From NCBI GenBank assembly GCA_027314825.1, contig DAHVAB010000114.1:1-7305 (forward strand): 7,305 bases of DNA. Reading direction: 5' to 3'. Position 1 is the first letter of the stretch; each line of letters starts with the position of its first letter. This document shows positions 1 through 6,211 of this stretch, one piece after another. The notes beneath the pieces were generated by a model. The model made no database searches. It saw only the letters and a program-made list of their open reading frames with translations, and had not been told where the DNA came from. A program made the position numbers and the translations under genes. The DNA comes from Solirubrobacterales bacterium (GTDB lineage Bacteria; Actinomycetota; Thermoleophilia; Solirubrobacterales; Solirubrobacteraceae).

Positions 1-676
1 CGTAGGCGCCGAAGAGGTAGCGCACGCCGTGCGGGCGTTTGTAGCTTGCCCGCAGCCGCTCGGGCCGCTTGACGGCTGCCCAGCCGCAGCCGTGATGGGG
101 AATCAGCTGGATCGGCCCCATCTCGTCGAAGCAGACCACCACGCCATCTTCTGGCTTGGCTCTGTAGAGCGAAAGAACACGCTCTGCCTTCTCTTGAAAG
201 TCGGGATCTGGACTCCACTTCCATGAGCGGGTGCGCTGGTGGGAGAGGCCCGCACCGATCAACGTCAGCCGCAGCGACTCCTCGCTCAAAGCGATGCCCA
301 TGCCGGCCAGATGCACGGCCAGCTTGGGCAACGACCAGCGCGTCAACGGCACGCCCTGACTGTCGGGGCGGGCACGCGCGACCGCGATGATCCGGTCGCG
401 CTGCTCGGGCGTCGTCTTCTTTGGGCGCCCGCCCCGATATTCAGGGTCCAGCGAGCTGAACCCCTCCTCGTTGAACGCATGGATCACCTTACGCACGTGC
501 GACTCGTCGCTGCGCACCGCAGCCGCGATCTGCGGCGCTGGCATTCCTGCCGCAGAGGCCAGCAGGATCGCCGCCCGCTGACGCTTGGACTGGTACCTGG
601 CGCGCTTGGAGGTCGACTTCAAGCGAGCAGCCTCCTCCAACGAGAGTTCACGCACGAACACCTCAGGCGGACGCAC
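1..676 (-). CDS. IS630-family transposase, N-terminal 225 residues (3' end outside window)
   Basis: Transposase of an insertion sequence that cuts and joins DNA at TA targets, acting on the element's own ends. The frame reads leftward and is still open at base 1. The N-terminus (MRPPEVFVRELS) is characteristic of this family. Residues about 31-76 form the first helix-turn-helix (QRAAILLASAAG, then SHVRKVIHAFNEEGF), followed by the GGRPKKTT linker and a second DNA-binding segment around 88-150 (DSQGVPLTRWSLPKLA). The catalytic domain starts with VVVCFDEMGP, where Asp184 is the first acid of the DDE triad; the other two lie beyond the window. The GTG start at 676 is chosen because AGGAGG (687-682) sits 5 nt upstream; GTG at 682 or 700 is possible, and an in-frame TAG at 709-707 bounds the frame. 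Whether the full gene is intact cannot be judged here. Confidence 0.93.
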   Translation of the reverse strand, partial: MRPPEVFVRELSLEEAARLKSTSKRARYQSKRQRAAILLASAAGMPAPQIAAAVRSDESHVRKVIHAFNEEGFSSLDPEYRGGRPKKTTPEQRDRIIAVARARPDSQGVPLTRWSLPKLAVHLAGMGIALSEESLRLTLIGAGLSHQRTRSWKWSPDPDFQEKAERVLSLYRAKPEDGVVVCFDEMGPIQLIPHHGCGWAAVKRPERLRASYKRPHGVRYLFGAY

Positions 677-803
677 AACCACCTCCTGGCTCGGGGACAC
701 ACGCCCCTATTCGCCGCCGAAAGCCAGTTTCCGGTCAAACATTTCCGGGAGACCCACTAGCCGATGGTCCGACCGCCTTGGGGTGCTATAAGGGCTAGTC
801 AAT
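1..803 (-). mobile_element. IS630-like insertion sequence, partial; right boundary approximate
   Basis: The transposase places an IS630/Tc1-mariner type element at the left edge. Its promoter-side end must lie right of base 700. A TA dinucleotide at 803-804, inside an inverted repeat, is a candidate TA target duplication with the element reading TTGACTAGCCC inward on the minus strand. The other end is outside the window, so the terminal repeats cannot be compared and the boundary is an inference. Confidence 0.6.
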
Positions 804-814
804 AGCCCAGCACC
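782..814. repeat. Two-part inverted repeat between transposase and the 133-aa gene
   Basis: GGTGCT (782-787) pairs with AGCACC (809-814), and GGGCTA (792-797) pairs with TAGCCC (803-808). The loop is GTCAA (798-802), and four unpaired bases (ATAA, 788-791) lie on the left arm only. It could be the end of the insertion sequence, or an operator or hairpin in the leader of the rightward gene that starts at 846. The sequence alone does not decide between these. Confidence 0.6.
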
Positions 815-845
815 ACAAGCGTCATTGTGTAGAAGGGACGTCGTC

Positions 846-1247
846 ATGACCGACAAGCAACGTGAGATCGCGAGCTACGTCTCGCGCAACCAAGTTCTCG
901 CCTCGTACCTGTGGCAGGGACGAACGTACCCGCCGCGCGCGTGGCTGGCGCAGACGGACCGCCAGCTCCCGCCGCTTGAACAGTTCCGTCGAGAACTGCT
1001 CGAGGATGCGGAGTTCCAAGCGCTGAAACTTGGAAGCTGGCTCGCCACCACCGATGGGCAGCTGATCGCAGAGGCTGTGGGCATGGTAATCTCACCGGCG
1101 TACGGCATCGCGTATGACCTGGCCGTCAACGGACTGACGCTTGCAGCAGAAGACCAAGCGAAGGCAGGCCGGGAAACCGCCGGAATGATCGCGCTCGGAT
1201 CGATCCTCGTCGGTTTCATTGCGATCGGCGCTGGACGAGCTGGGTAG
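846..1247 (+). CDS. Hypothetical protein, 133 aa, hydrophobic glycine-rich C-terminus
   Basis: Not recognised. The ATG at 846 is preceded by GAAGGGA (832-838) at 7 nt, a reasonable ribosome binding site; a TTG seven codons upstream is less likely. Residues 1-60 are charged and polar with several aromatics (YLWQGRTYPPRAWL). Residues 74-100 are moderately hydrophobic (AEAVGMVISPAYGIAYDLAV). After a short charged stretch (EDQAKAGRE, 102-110), residues 111-130 form a glycine- and isoleucine-rich hydrophobic segment (MIALGSILVGFIAIGAG) that could span a membrane or form a hairpin with the earlier one. There is no signal peptide and no cysteine. Codon third positions are GC-rich but less so than in the genes to the right, which fits accessory DNA. 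It stands alone between the insertion sequence and a gene-poor stretch. No function is assigned. Confidence 0.55.
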   Translation: MTDKQREIASYVSRNQVLASYLWQGRTYPPRAWLAQTDRQLPPLEQFRRELLEDAEFQALKLGSWLATTDGQLIAEAVGMVISPAYGIAYDLAVNGLTLAAEDQAKAGRETAGMIALGSILVGFIAIGAGRAG

Positions 1248-1283
1248 GACTGGAAACCTTCGACCCGACGACAACGACGTACG

Positions 1284-1589
1284 CTATGGAGGCCTCGGAA
1301 TCAGCATAGGGCGAGTCCGTGCCCACGCATAGGCGATGATACACAGCACTATGACAGTGGTGATCAGATCCACTGCAGCGAGCGGTTGCTGAGTGGCGGC
1401 ATGATGCTCGACGGCGTCCGGAGCCGCCATCTCGGTCGCGGGGGTTGCGACGCTCGGCATTGCAGTGACGCTAGGCCAGTCGGTAACCCAGACGCCAGAG
1501 TATTGAACCACCATCCAATGCGCGGACGCGCTCGCTGAGGAATCAGCGAGCGCAACGGCATGGTGGCGCGTCGGGTGCGGCGAGGGCAC
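1284..1589 (-). CDS. Possible small membrane protein, 101 aa (weakly supported)
   Basis: Not recognised. The GTG start at 1589 has GAAGGA (1602-1597) 7 nt upstream, which is the main reason to list it. The first 65 residues are low in recognisable structure (Ser, Ala, Pro and His rich). Residues about 70-90 form one hydrophobic helix (AAVDLITTVIVLCIIAYAWA) followed by a basic RTRP, so a C-terminal tail anchor is conceivable. Third-position GC is moderate. The ORF contains the 26-base hairpin at 1528-1553, which may equally mean that the region is noncoding or an old remnant. An internal ATG at codon 26 is an alternative start. Confidence 0.3.
   Translation of the reverse strand: MPSPHPTRHHAVALADSSASASAHWMVVQYSGVWVTDWPSVTAMPSVATPATEMAAPDAVEHHAATQQPLAAVDLITTVIVLCIIAYAWARTRPMLIPRPP
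1528..1553. repeat. Perfect 11-bp hairpin with GGAA (GNRA-type) loop
   Basis: GCGCTCGCTGA (1528-1538) is the exact reverse complement of TCAGCGAGCGC (1543-1553), with the loop GGAA at 1539-1542. In plus-strand RNA the loop fits the stable GNRA tetraloop pattern. No T-run follows on either side, so it is not a classical intrinsic terminator. Confidence 0.85.
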
Positions 1590-1727
1590 GGCGGCGTCCT
1601 TCGCGATGGGTTGGACGTGAGGATCGATGCACCAATGAATAGCGACGGCGGCGGACGGCTCGCACGGCTACAGCAGCAACGCCCGAAGGGGCTCAGCGAC
1701 AGCATGCGGGCTCCCGCGTGTACATGT

Positions 1728-1985
1728 CTACCGCCGCGGCCCGATGAACTCTTCGAGCGCGACCCACGCGGCATCATGCGCGAGCGGGCCGAGGCGCAGT
1801 GTCCAGGTATCGCCCAGATCCTGGCGCAGCGAGACGCGCAGGCTCGCGCGGAGCTTGCCCTGCTTCTCCGCACGCTCGTAGCCCGTGGCGCCGTGGTATG
1901 AGGCGTCGATGCCGTAGCGGCCGTCCTCGACCGGCCAGATCGATAGACGATCAGGAGCGCTGCTCGTCTGCGCCGGCCGGATCAT
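1728..1985 (-). CDS. Hypothetical protein, 85 aa
   Basis: Not assigned to a named family. The protein (MIRPAQTSSAPDRLSIWP, then DGRYGIDASYHGATGYE, a basic stretch and ending ALEEFIGPRR) has a composed, globular look: a Trp/Tyr/Gly-rich middle (residues 17-36), a basic segment KQGKLRASLRVSLRQ (41-55) and a closing GDTWTLRLGPLAHDAAWVALEEF (58-80). It has no membrane segment, signal peptide or cysteine. The ATG at 1985 has no clear Shine-Dalgarno. The frame stays open upstream to 2135, but that part runs into the repeat and tRNA zone and is low in credible sequence, so the shorter form is preferred. The YGIDASYHGATGYE pattern suggests a conserved small protein. It is the last gene before the tRNA border. 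Confidence 0.55.
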   Translation of the reverse strand: MIRPAQTSSAPDRLSIWPVEDGRYGIDASYHGATGYERAEKQGKLRASLRVSLRQDLGDTWTLRLGPLAHDAAWVALEEFIGPRR

Positions 1986-2114
1986 GGGGTGATGATCGGC
2001 GGCGCCACCGGGCAGGTTGAGGCACTCTCCGCCCCGGACCAGCCGCGCCATACCCGGGCCGACACGTCGGCGCCCCGCCGACTCCTCCCACACCACTTCG
2101 TTCCCCCAGCCGTT

Positions 2115-2154
2115 CCCCCGAGCGTCCACCTCCAATGCTGGAGCGGCATTCCGG
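2115..2154. repeat. Direct repeat copy A (left of tRNA 3' half)
   Basis: Aligns without gaps to 2348-2387 at 34 of 40 positions. CCCCCGAGCG is identical, the middle 12 bases match at 7, GCTGGAGCGG is identical, one base differs, and ATTCCGG is identical. The right end of this copy forms the apparent 5' acceptor strand and part of the D arm of the tRNA-like sequence. Confidence 0.8.
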
Positions 2155-2228
2155 CCCCTTTGGTACGGTCTCGAAAACCGTTTCGGGGGTCTAAACCTCC
2201 GACGAGGGTTCGAATCCCTCCCCCTCCG
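2140..2228 (+). tRNA. tRNA-Ser(CGA), with non-canonical 5' half (possible attachment-site remnant)
   Basis: The 3' part folds well. The anticodon stem ACGGT/ACCGT (2165-2169, 2177-2181) carries loop CTCGAAA with anticodon CGA (2172-2174). A long variable arm CGGGGG/CCTCCG (2184-2189, 2196-2201) is typical of class II serine tRNAs. The T stem is GAGGG/CCCTC with loop TTCGAAT (2204-2220). The 3' acceptor strand is CCCCTCC (2221-2227) with discriminator G2228; CCA is not encoded. The 5' half is poor: GGAGCGG (2140-2146) pairs with the acceptor strand except for one C-C mismatch where GGAGGGG is expected, and the D arm (2149-2164) offers only CC/GG and lacks the usual AG...GG pattern. The total of 89 nt is normal for tRNA-Ser. 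It is either a diverged tRNA or only the 3' half left at an integration border; I favour the second slightly. Confidence 0.6.
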
Positions 2229-2320
2229 CTATAAGCGGGAAAATGTCGCCAGGACTGGGATTGCAGGGCGCCGGGGACAGCTTTCCGGCCCCCGCGGCAT
2301 AGCCGTTCAAGAATGCTGAA

Positions 2321-2341
2321 GGGGGCCTGGAACCGGCCCCC
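2321..2341. repeat. 7-bp GC hairpin, possible terminator downstream of tRNA
   Basis: GGGGGCC (2321-2327) and GGCCCCC (2335-2341) pair perfectly around a 7-nt loop TGGAACC. No T-run follows. It lies about 95 bases beyond the tRNA 3' end, so a terminator role is only a suggestion. Confidence 0.4.
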
Positions 2342-2347
2342 ACCGGC

Positions 2348-2387
2348 CCCCCGAGCGGCGAGCTTCAGTGCTGGAGCGGTATTCCGG
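2348..2387. repeat. Direct repeat copy B (right of tRNA, upstream of helicase)
   Basis: Second copy of the 40-bp imperfect repeat described at 2115-2154 (34/40 identical, ungapped), offset by 233 bp and in the same orientation. Unlike copy A it is not followed by any tRNA sequence. Confidence 0.8.
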
Positions 2388-2438
2388 GCACCCGCCGAAC
2401 CCCACGGCGGGGCCACCCGCCTAACCCCCCACGGCGTC

Positions 2439-2444
2439 TACCAT
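2439..2444 (+). promoter_or_regulatory. Candidate -10 box (TACCAT) for leaderless helicase mRNA
   Basis: TACCAT fits the actinobacterial TAnnnT -10 pattern and ends 8 nt before the GTG start at 2453, so transcription would begin at or next to the start codon. No Shine-Dalgarno is present. No good -35 match is seen, so this is tentative. Confidence 0.35.
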
Positions 2445-2452
2445 CGCAACCC

Positions 2453-4873
2453 GTGCCCGAGACGGAGCCTTGGACCACACTGCTGGCCGCAGGCCGCGAT
2501 GACGGCCGGCTGGTCGCCGAGCGCCACAGCGAGCCCGCCCCGGCACGGCTCGTGCCAACCCCGCCAACGCTGCATCCGACCGTCCACCAAGCGCTCGCGA
2601 AGCTGGGGATCGAGCGTCTCTACGCTCATCAGGCGGCCGCGGTCGCCGCGGCATGGACGCAGCCCGTCATCGTCACCACCGGGACGGCCTCCGGCAAGTC
2701 CATGTGCTTCAACCTGCCGACGCTCGACGTCCTCTGCCGCGAGCCGCACGCGCGAGCGCTCTACCTCTACCCGACCAAGGCCCTGGCCCAGGACCAGGCG
2801 CGCGCGCTGGCCGCGTTCGAGCTGACACGGCGCGTGCGCCCGGCCATCTACGACGGCGACACTCCCCGGCAGGCGCGCGCGGAGATCCGCCGAGGCGCGA
2901 ACATCGTCCTCACCAACCCGGACATGCTGCACGTGGGGATCCTGCCCAACCATGAGGCGTGGGCGCAGCTCTTCTCCAACCTTGCGGTCGTCGTCATCGA
3001 CGAGGCGCACGTCTACCGTGGCGTCTTCGGCTCCCACGTCGGCAACGTGCTGCGGCGCCTGCGCAGGATCGCCGGCGCCTACGGCACAGCCCCGCGCTTC
3101 CTGCTCACCTCCGCCACGATCGCCAACCCGGCCGAGCTGGCGGAGCGCCTGACGGGCCTCTCGGACTTCGCGAGGATCGACGGCGACGGCTCGGCGCGGC
3201 CGGCACGTCAAACCGCGATCTGGAACCCGCCGCTTCTCGACGAGAAGCTCGGCAGCAGGCTCTCGGCCACCGCCGAGGGCGTCGAGCTGCTGGCGAGCCT
3301 GATCATGGGAGGCGCGAGGACGATCTGCTTCGCACGCTCACGCAAGGGCGTGGAGGTGCTCGCCAAGCTCGTCCGCGAGCGGCTCGCGGCCTCCGGCGAG
3401 CCGGAGCTCGCCGAGCAGGTGCTCCCCTACCGCGCCGGCTACACCTCCGAGCAGCGGCGCGAGCTGGAGCGGCGCCTGCTCGCCGGCCAGCTGCGCGCGA
3501 TCGTCACCACCGACGCCCTGGAGCTGGGGATCGACATCGGCCGCCTCGACGCCGCGGTCGTCGTCAACTTCCCCGGCACGGTCGCCTCGCTGCGGCAGAT
3601 GTGGGGGCGGGCCGGCCGCCGCGAGAAGGGGCTCGCGCTGTACATCGCGGGCCAGGACGCGCTCGACCAGTTCTTCTGCCGCCATCCGGACGACTTCCTG
3701 GAGCGGCCGGTGGAGGCGGCGATCCTCGACCACGAGAGCCGGCAGATCCATCTTCAGCACCTGCTCTGCGCGGCGCACGAGGGGCCGCTTACCGACGCTG
3801 ACGCCGAGTTCCTCGGCCCCCGCTGGGAGGCCTACGCGGAGATGCTGGTCGGCCAGGGCGCCCTGCGCCGCCGCGACGGACGCGGGCAGCAGATCGCCCG
3901 CCCCGCCTACGTTCCGCGACATCCCGGCAGCTACCCGGCCGCCGAGGTCTCGCTGCGATCGGCCTCCGCCGAGCGGTTCGCGATCGTGAACACCGAGTCC
4001 GGCGAGCTGATCGGCGACGCGGAGGCGGCGCGTGCGCACTCCACCCTGCACGAGGGGGCCATCTACCTGCACCTCGGCCGCTCCTACGAGGTCGCCGAGC
4101 TCGACATCGACGGCCGGCGCGCGTTCGTCGCCCCCTTCGACGGCGACTGGTACACCCAGCCGAAGGTGGAGACCGACATGGAGATCGAGCGGCTGCTCGA
4201 GGGCCGGGAGACGCTCGGAGTCCGCCTCCGCCTCGGTCAGGTGAGCGTCTCCGAGACCGTGATCGCCTACCAGCGAAAGCGGATCTCAGACCACGCCCAG
4301 ATCGACCTGAGAACGCTCGACCTTCCGCAGACGAGCTTCGTCACCCAGGCGATCTGGTTCGAGCCGGACGATCGAAGCCTGAGCGCCGCCACCGGCGCCG
4401 CCGAGTCAAGCGCGCGGGCGAACACCCTCGATCGCGACGGTGCGCGCGGGGGCGAGGCGACGACCGCCGCCGGCCCGAGCCACCGGCGAGCAGTGCCGCT
4501 GCCCGCCCTGCTCGGCGCTCTGCACGCCGCCGAGCACGCCCAGATCGCGGTGCTGCCGCTGCTCGCGATGTGCGACCGCTGGGACATCGGCGGCCTGTCC
4601 ACCAACCTGCACCCGCAGACCGGGGGGCCCACCATCTTCGTCTACGACGGCCATCCCGGCGGCGTCGGGATCGCGCGCACCGCCTTCGAGCGCTTCGAGG
4701 AGCTATGCGAGGACGCCCACCGCATGATCGCCGGCTGCCCCTGCGCGGAAGGCTGCCCCTCCTGCGTGCAGTCGCCGAAGTGCGGAAACCTCAACGAGCC
4801 GCTGTCGAAGGCCGGTGCGAAGATGCTGCTGGGCGGCCTGCTTGCGCGTGGCGGGGCCCCGCCACGCGCATAG
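2453..4873 (+). CDS. mrfA: DEAH-box superfamily 2 helicase with DUF1998 zinc domain (MrfA/YprA type)
   Basis: ATP-driven 3'-5' DNA helicase related to Bacillus MrfA (YprA), which helps repair mitomycin-type damage, and to eukaryotic Hrq1. All core motifs are present: a Q-like HQ (59-60), Walker A GTASGKS (77-83), Ia YLYPTKALAQDQ (104-115), DEAH box (183-186), TSAT (219-222), motif V TTDALELGIDIG (352-363) and motif VI QMWGRAGR (382-389). The C-terminal DUF1998 region (about 685-785) ends in CPCAEGCPSCVQSPKCGN with Cys762, 764, 768, 771 and 777 able to bind metal. At 806 aa it is somewhat longer than the roughly 750 aa of the Bacillus protein. Residues 640-680 are an Ala/Ser/Gly/Arg-rich, probably disordered insert just before DUF1998. 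The GTG start has no Shine-Dalgarno and probably belongs to a leaderless mRNA. The exonuclease partner MrfB is not in the window. The last codons lie inside a perfect palindrome. Family assignment is firm; the repair role is inferred. Confidence 0.95.
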   Translation: MPETEPWTTLLAAGRDDGRLVAERHSEPAPARLVPTPPTLHPTVHQALAKLGIERLYAHQAAAVAAAWTQPVIVTTGTASGKSMCFNLPTLDVLCREPHARALYLYPTKALAQDQARALAAFELTRRVRPAIYDGDTPRQARAEIRRGANIVLTNPDMLHVGILPNHEAWAQLFSNLAVVVIDEAHVYRGVFGSHVGNVLRRLRRIAGAYGTAPRFLLTSATIANPAELAERLTGLSDFARIDGDGSARPARQTAIWNPPLLDEKLGSRLSATAEGVELLASLIMGGARTICFARSRKGVEVLAKLVRERLAASGEPELAEQVLPYRAGYTSEQRRELERRLLAGQLRAIVTTDALELGIDIGRLDAAVVVNFPGTVASLRQMWGRAGRREKGLALYIAGQDALDQFFCRHPDDFLERPVEAAILDHESRQIHLQHLLCAAHEGPLTDADAEFLGPRWEAYAEMLVGQGALRRRDGRGQQIARPAYVPRHPGSYPAAEVSLRSASAERFAIVNTESGELIGDAEAARAHSTLHEGAIYLHLGRSYEVAELDIDGRRAFVAPFDGDWYTQPKVETDMEIERLLEGRETLGVRLRLGQVSVSETVIAYQRKRISDHAQIDLRTLDLPQTSFVTQAIWFEPDDRSLSAATGAAESSARANTLDRDGARGGEATTAAGPSHRRAVPLPALLGALHAAEHAQIAVLPLLAMCDRWDIGGLSTNLHPQTGGPTIFVYDGHPGGVGIARTAFERFEELCEDAHRMIAGCPCAEGCPSCVQSPKCGNLNEPLSKAGAKMLLGGLLARGGAPPRA
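4843..4870. repeat. 28-bp perfect palindrome ending at the helicase stop codon
   Basis: The left half TGCGCGTGGCGGGG (4843-4856) is followed directly by its exact reverse complement (4857-4870), and the TAG stop is 4871-4873. It encodes the final residues LARGGAPPRA. In RNA of either strand it would fold to a very stable GC stem with a small GGCC-type loop. It is a likely transcription-ending structure, though without a T-run. Confidence 0.9.
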
Positions 4874-4874
4874 C

Positions 4875-4898
4875 CGCGGCCCGGCCTACCTGGCCGCG
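4875..4898. terminator. Hairpin across the convergent gene junction, possible bidirectional terminator
   Basis: CGCGGCC (4875-4881) pairs with GGCCGCG (4892-4898) around a 10-nt loop that contains the fumC stop codon. With the 28-bp palindrome next to it, this makes two GC-rich stems at a junction where convergent genes are only 12 bp apart (4874-4885). There are no T-runs, so termination is inferred from position and pairing. Confidence 0.45.
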
Positions 4899-6211
4899 TT
4901 GCCCATCGCGATCCGGCGCAGGTCGATCGTCTCGTCATACAGCTTCGCGGCGACCCCCTCCTCGATCGCCACCTCGCGCAGCGGGCGGCCCGACTCGGTC
5001 GCCTTCTTGACGATCGTCGTCGCCTTGTCATACCCGATCGCGCTGTTCAACGCCGTGGCCACGGCGAGCGTCGCGCCCGCGGAGGCGGCGCAGCCATCCC
5101 TGTTCGCCTTGATCCCATCGACGCACTTCTCCGCGAACACGGTGGCGGTCGACGTCAGGAGATTGATCGAGCCGATCAGGTTCCTCGCGATCAACGGTAT
5201 CCGCACGTTCAGCTCGAACTGCCCCTGCATGCCGCCGACCGTGATCGCCGTGTCATTGCCGATCACCTGGGCTGAGACCTGCATCACCACCTCCGGGATC
5301 ACCGGGTTGACCTTCCCCGGCATGATCGAGGAGCCCTTCTGCAGCTCCGGCAGCAGGATCTCGCCGATCCCCGCACGGGGGCCGGAGCCCATCAGCGCCA
5401 GGTCCTGGGCGATCTTCGTCAGCGAGACCGCAACGACCTTCAGCGCCCCCGAAAGCTCGACGAGCGCATCGCGCGCCGCCTGCGCCTCGAAGCGGTCGGC
5501 CGGCGGGGCGATCTGGCGCAGGCGCGTCTCGCTCTTCAGCCGCTTACGCACCTGCTCGGCGAACTTCGCATGCGTGTTCAGCCCCGTCCCGGTCGCCGTC
5601 CCGCCGAGCGGGATCTGCCCGACATGGGTGAGCGCCGACTCGATCCGCTCCTGGGCCAGCGCGAGCTGGGTCGCATATCCGGAGAGCTCCTGACCGAGGG
5701 TGACCGGCACCGCATCCATCAGGTGCGTGCGCCCCGCCTTGACCACATCCTTGAAGCTCGTGGCCTTGCGCGCGAACGAGCGCTCCAGCTTGCGCAGCGC
5801 CGGCAGCAGCTCCCGCGAGCTCAGCTCCAGCGCGGCCAGGTGCACGGCGGAGGGGAAGACGTCATTGGATGACTGGCCCATGTTCACATGGTCGTTGGGA
5901 TGGATCCCATCGCCTGCGATCTTCGCGATCACCTCATTGGCGTTCATGTTCGTCGAGGTGCCCGAGCCGGTCTGAAAGACGTCGATCGGGAACTGGTCGT
6001 CATGCTTGCCGGCGACGATCTGGGCGGCCGCCTTCTCGATCCGGGAGGCCTTGCGCTTCTCCAGCAGGCCGAGCTCGGCATTCACCGCGGCGGCCGCGCC
6101 CTTGATCCGCGCCAGCCATCTCACCACGGAGATCGGCACCCGCTCGCCGGAGATCGGAAAGTTCTCCACGGCCTTGGCGGTCTCCCCGCCCCAGAGCTGC
6201 GTCTCAGTCAT
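4886..6211 (-). CDS. fumC: Class II fumarate hydratase
   Basis: Converts fumarate and water to L-malate in the citric acid cycle; cytosolic, iron-free homotetramer in this family. Family landmarks, numbered from the ATG: SGTSTNMNANE (about 83-93) and QSSNDVFPSA (113-122) of the substrate site, AGRTHLMDAVPVTLGQE (159-175) with the catalytic-site His163, TGTGLNTH (208-215), and the signature GSSIMPGKVNP (293-303) carrying the catalytic serine loop. The ATG at 6211 has AAGGAG (6222-6217) 5 nt upstream; an overlapping TTG one codon earlier is less likely. At 441 aa it is slightly short: it starts at TETQLWGGETAKAVENF, so the usual leading segment (RIExDxxGxVEVPADALW) is reduced to a few residues. 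An in-frame TAG at 6229-6227 rules out a longer start. It is the second gene after the hydrolase (34-bp gap) and converges on the helicase. Confidence 0.97.
   Translation of the reverse strand: MTETQLWGGETAKAVENFPISGERVPISVVRWLARIKGAAAAVNAELGLLEKRKASRIEKAAAQIVAGKHDDQFPIDVFQTGSGTSTNMNANEVIAKIAGDGIHPNDHVNMGQSSNDVFPSAVHLAALELSSRELLPALRKLERSFARKATSFKDVVKAGRTHLMDAVPVTLGQELSGYATQLALAQERIESALTHVGQIPLGGTATGTGLNTHAKFAEQVRKRLKSETRLRQIAPPADRFEAQAARDALVELSGALKVVAVSLTKIAQDLALMGSGPRAGIGEILLPELQKGSSIMPGKVNPVIPEVVMQVSAQVIGNDTAITVGGMQGQFELNVRIPLIARNLIGSINLLTSTATVFAEKCVDGIKANRDGCAASAGATLAVATALNSAIGYDKATTIVKKATESGRPLREVAIEEGVAAKLYDETIDLRRIAMGNAAR

Larger units (their letters stand above)
1248..1727. other. Gene-poor accessory stretch
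   Basis: Apart from the doubtful minus-strand ORF at 1284-1589 and the hairpin at 1528-1553, nothing convincing is visible in these 480 bases. Several overlapping frames are open on both strands, as expected at high GC, but none has a convincing family signature. No tRNA, CRISPR or clear terminator with a T-run is present. Confidence 0.5.
2229..2452. other. Intergenic region between tRNA-Ser and helicase
   Basis: No convincing gene in 224 bases. It holds a small inverted repeat at the tRNA 3' end (CCGCT ATA AGCGG, 2226-2238), a GGGGGCC/GGCCCCC hairpin with 7-nt loop (2321-2341), direct repeat copy B (2348-2387) and a candidate helicase promoter box (2439-2444). The hairpin at 2321 has no T-run but could end transcription from the tRNA. 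Confidence 0.6.

Noticed and set aside
239..760. 173-codon plus-strand frame over the transposase
   Set aside because: Arg/His/Gln-rich shadow of the minus-strand IS630 transposase, which has clear family motifs.
1364..1873. 169-codon minus-strand frame
   Set aside because: Ser/Arg/Ala-rich composition typical of an out-of-frame reading; it overlaps the better-supported 85-aa gene in another frame.
1986..2135. 50-residue N-terminal extension of the 85-aa minus-strand protein
   Set aside because: The extension is Gly/Arg-rich without structure, begins within the direct repeat beside the tRNA, and has no ribosome site; the ATG at 1985 starts the credible part.
2140..2228. tRNA-Sec (long variable arm)
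   Set aside because: The anticodon is CGA, not TCA, and the T-stem and acceptor lengths fit class II tRNA-Ser.
2438..3211. 257-codon open frame on the minus strand opposite the helicase
   Set aside because: Shadow of GC-rich helicase codons; no recognisable domain, while the plus strand shows all helicase motifs.
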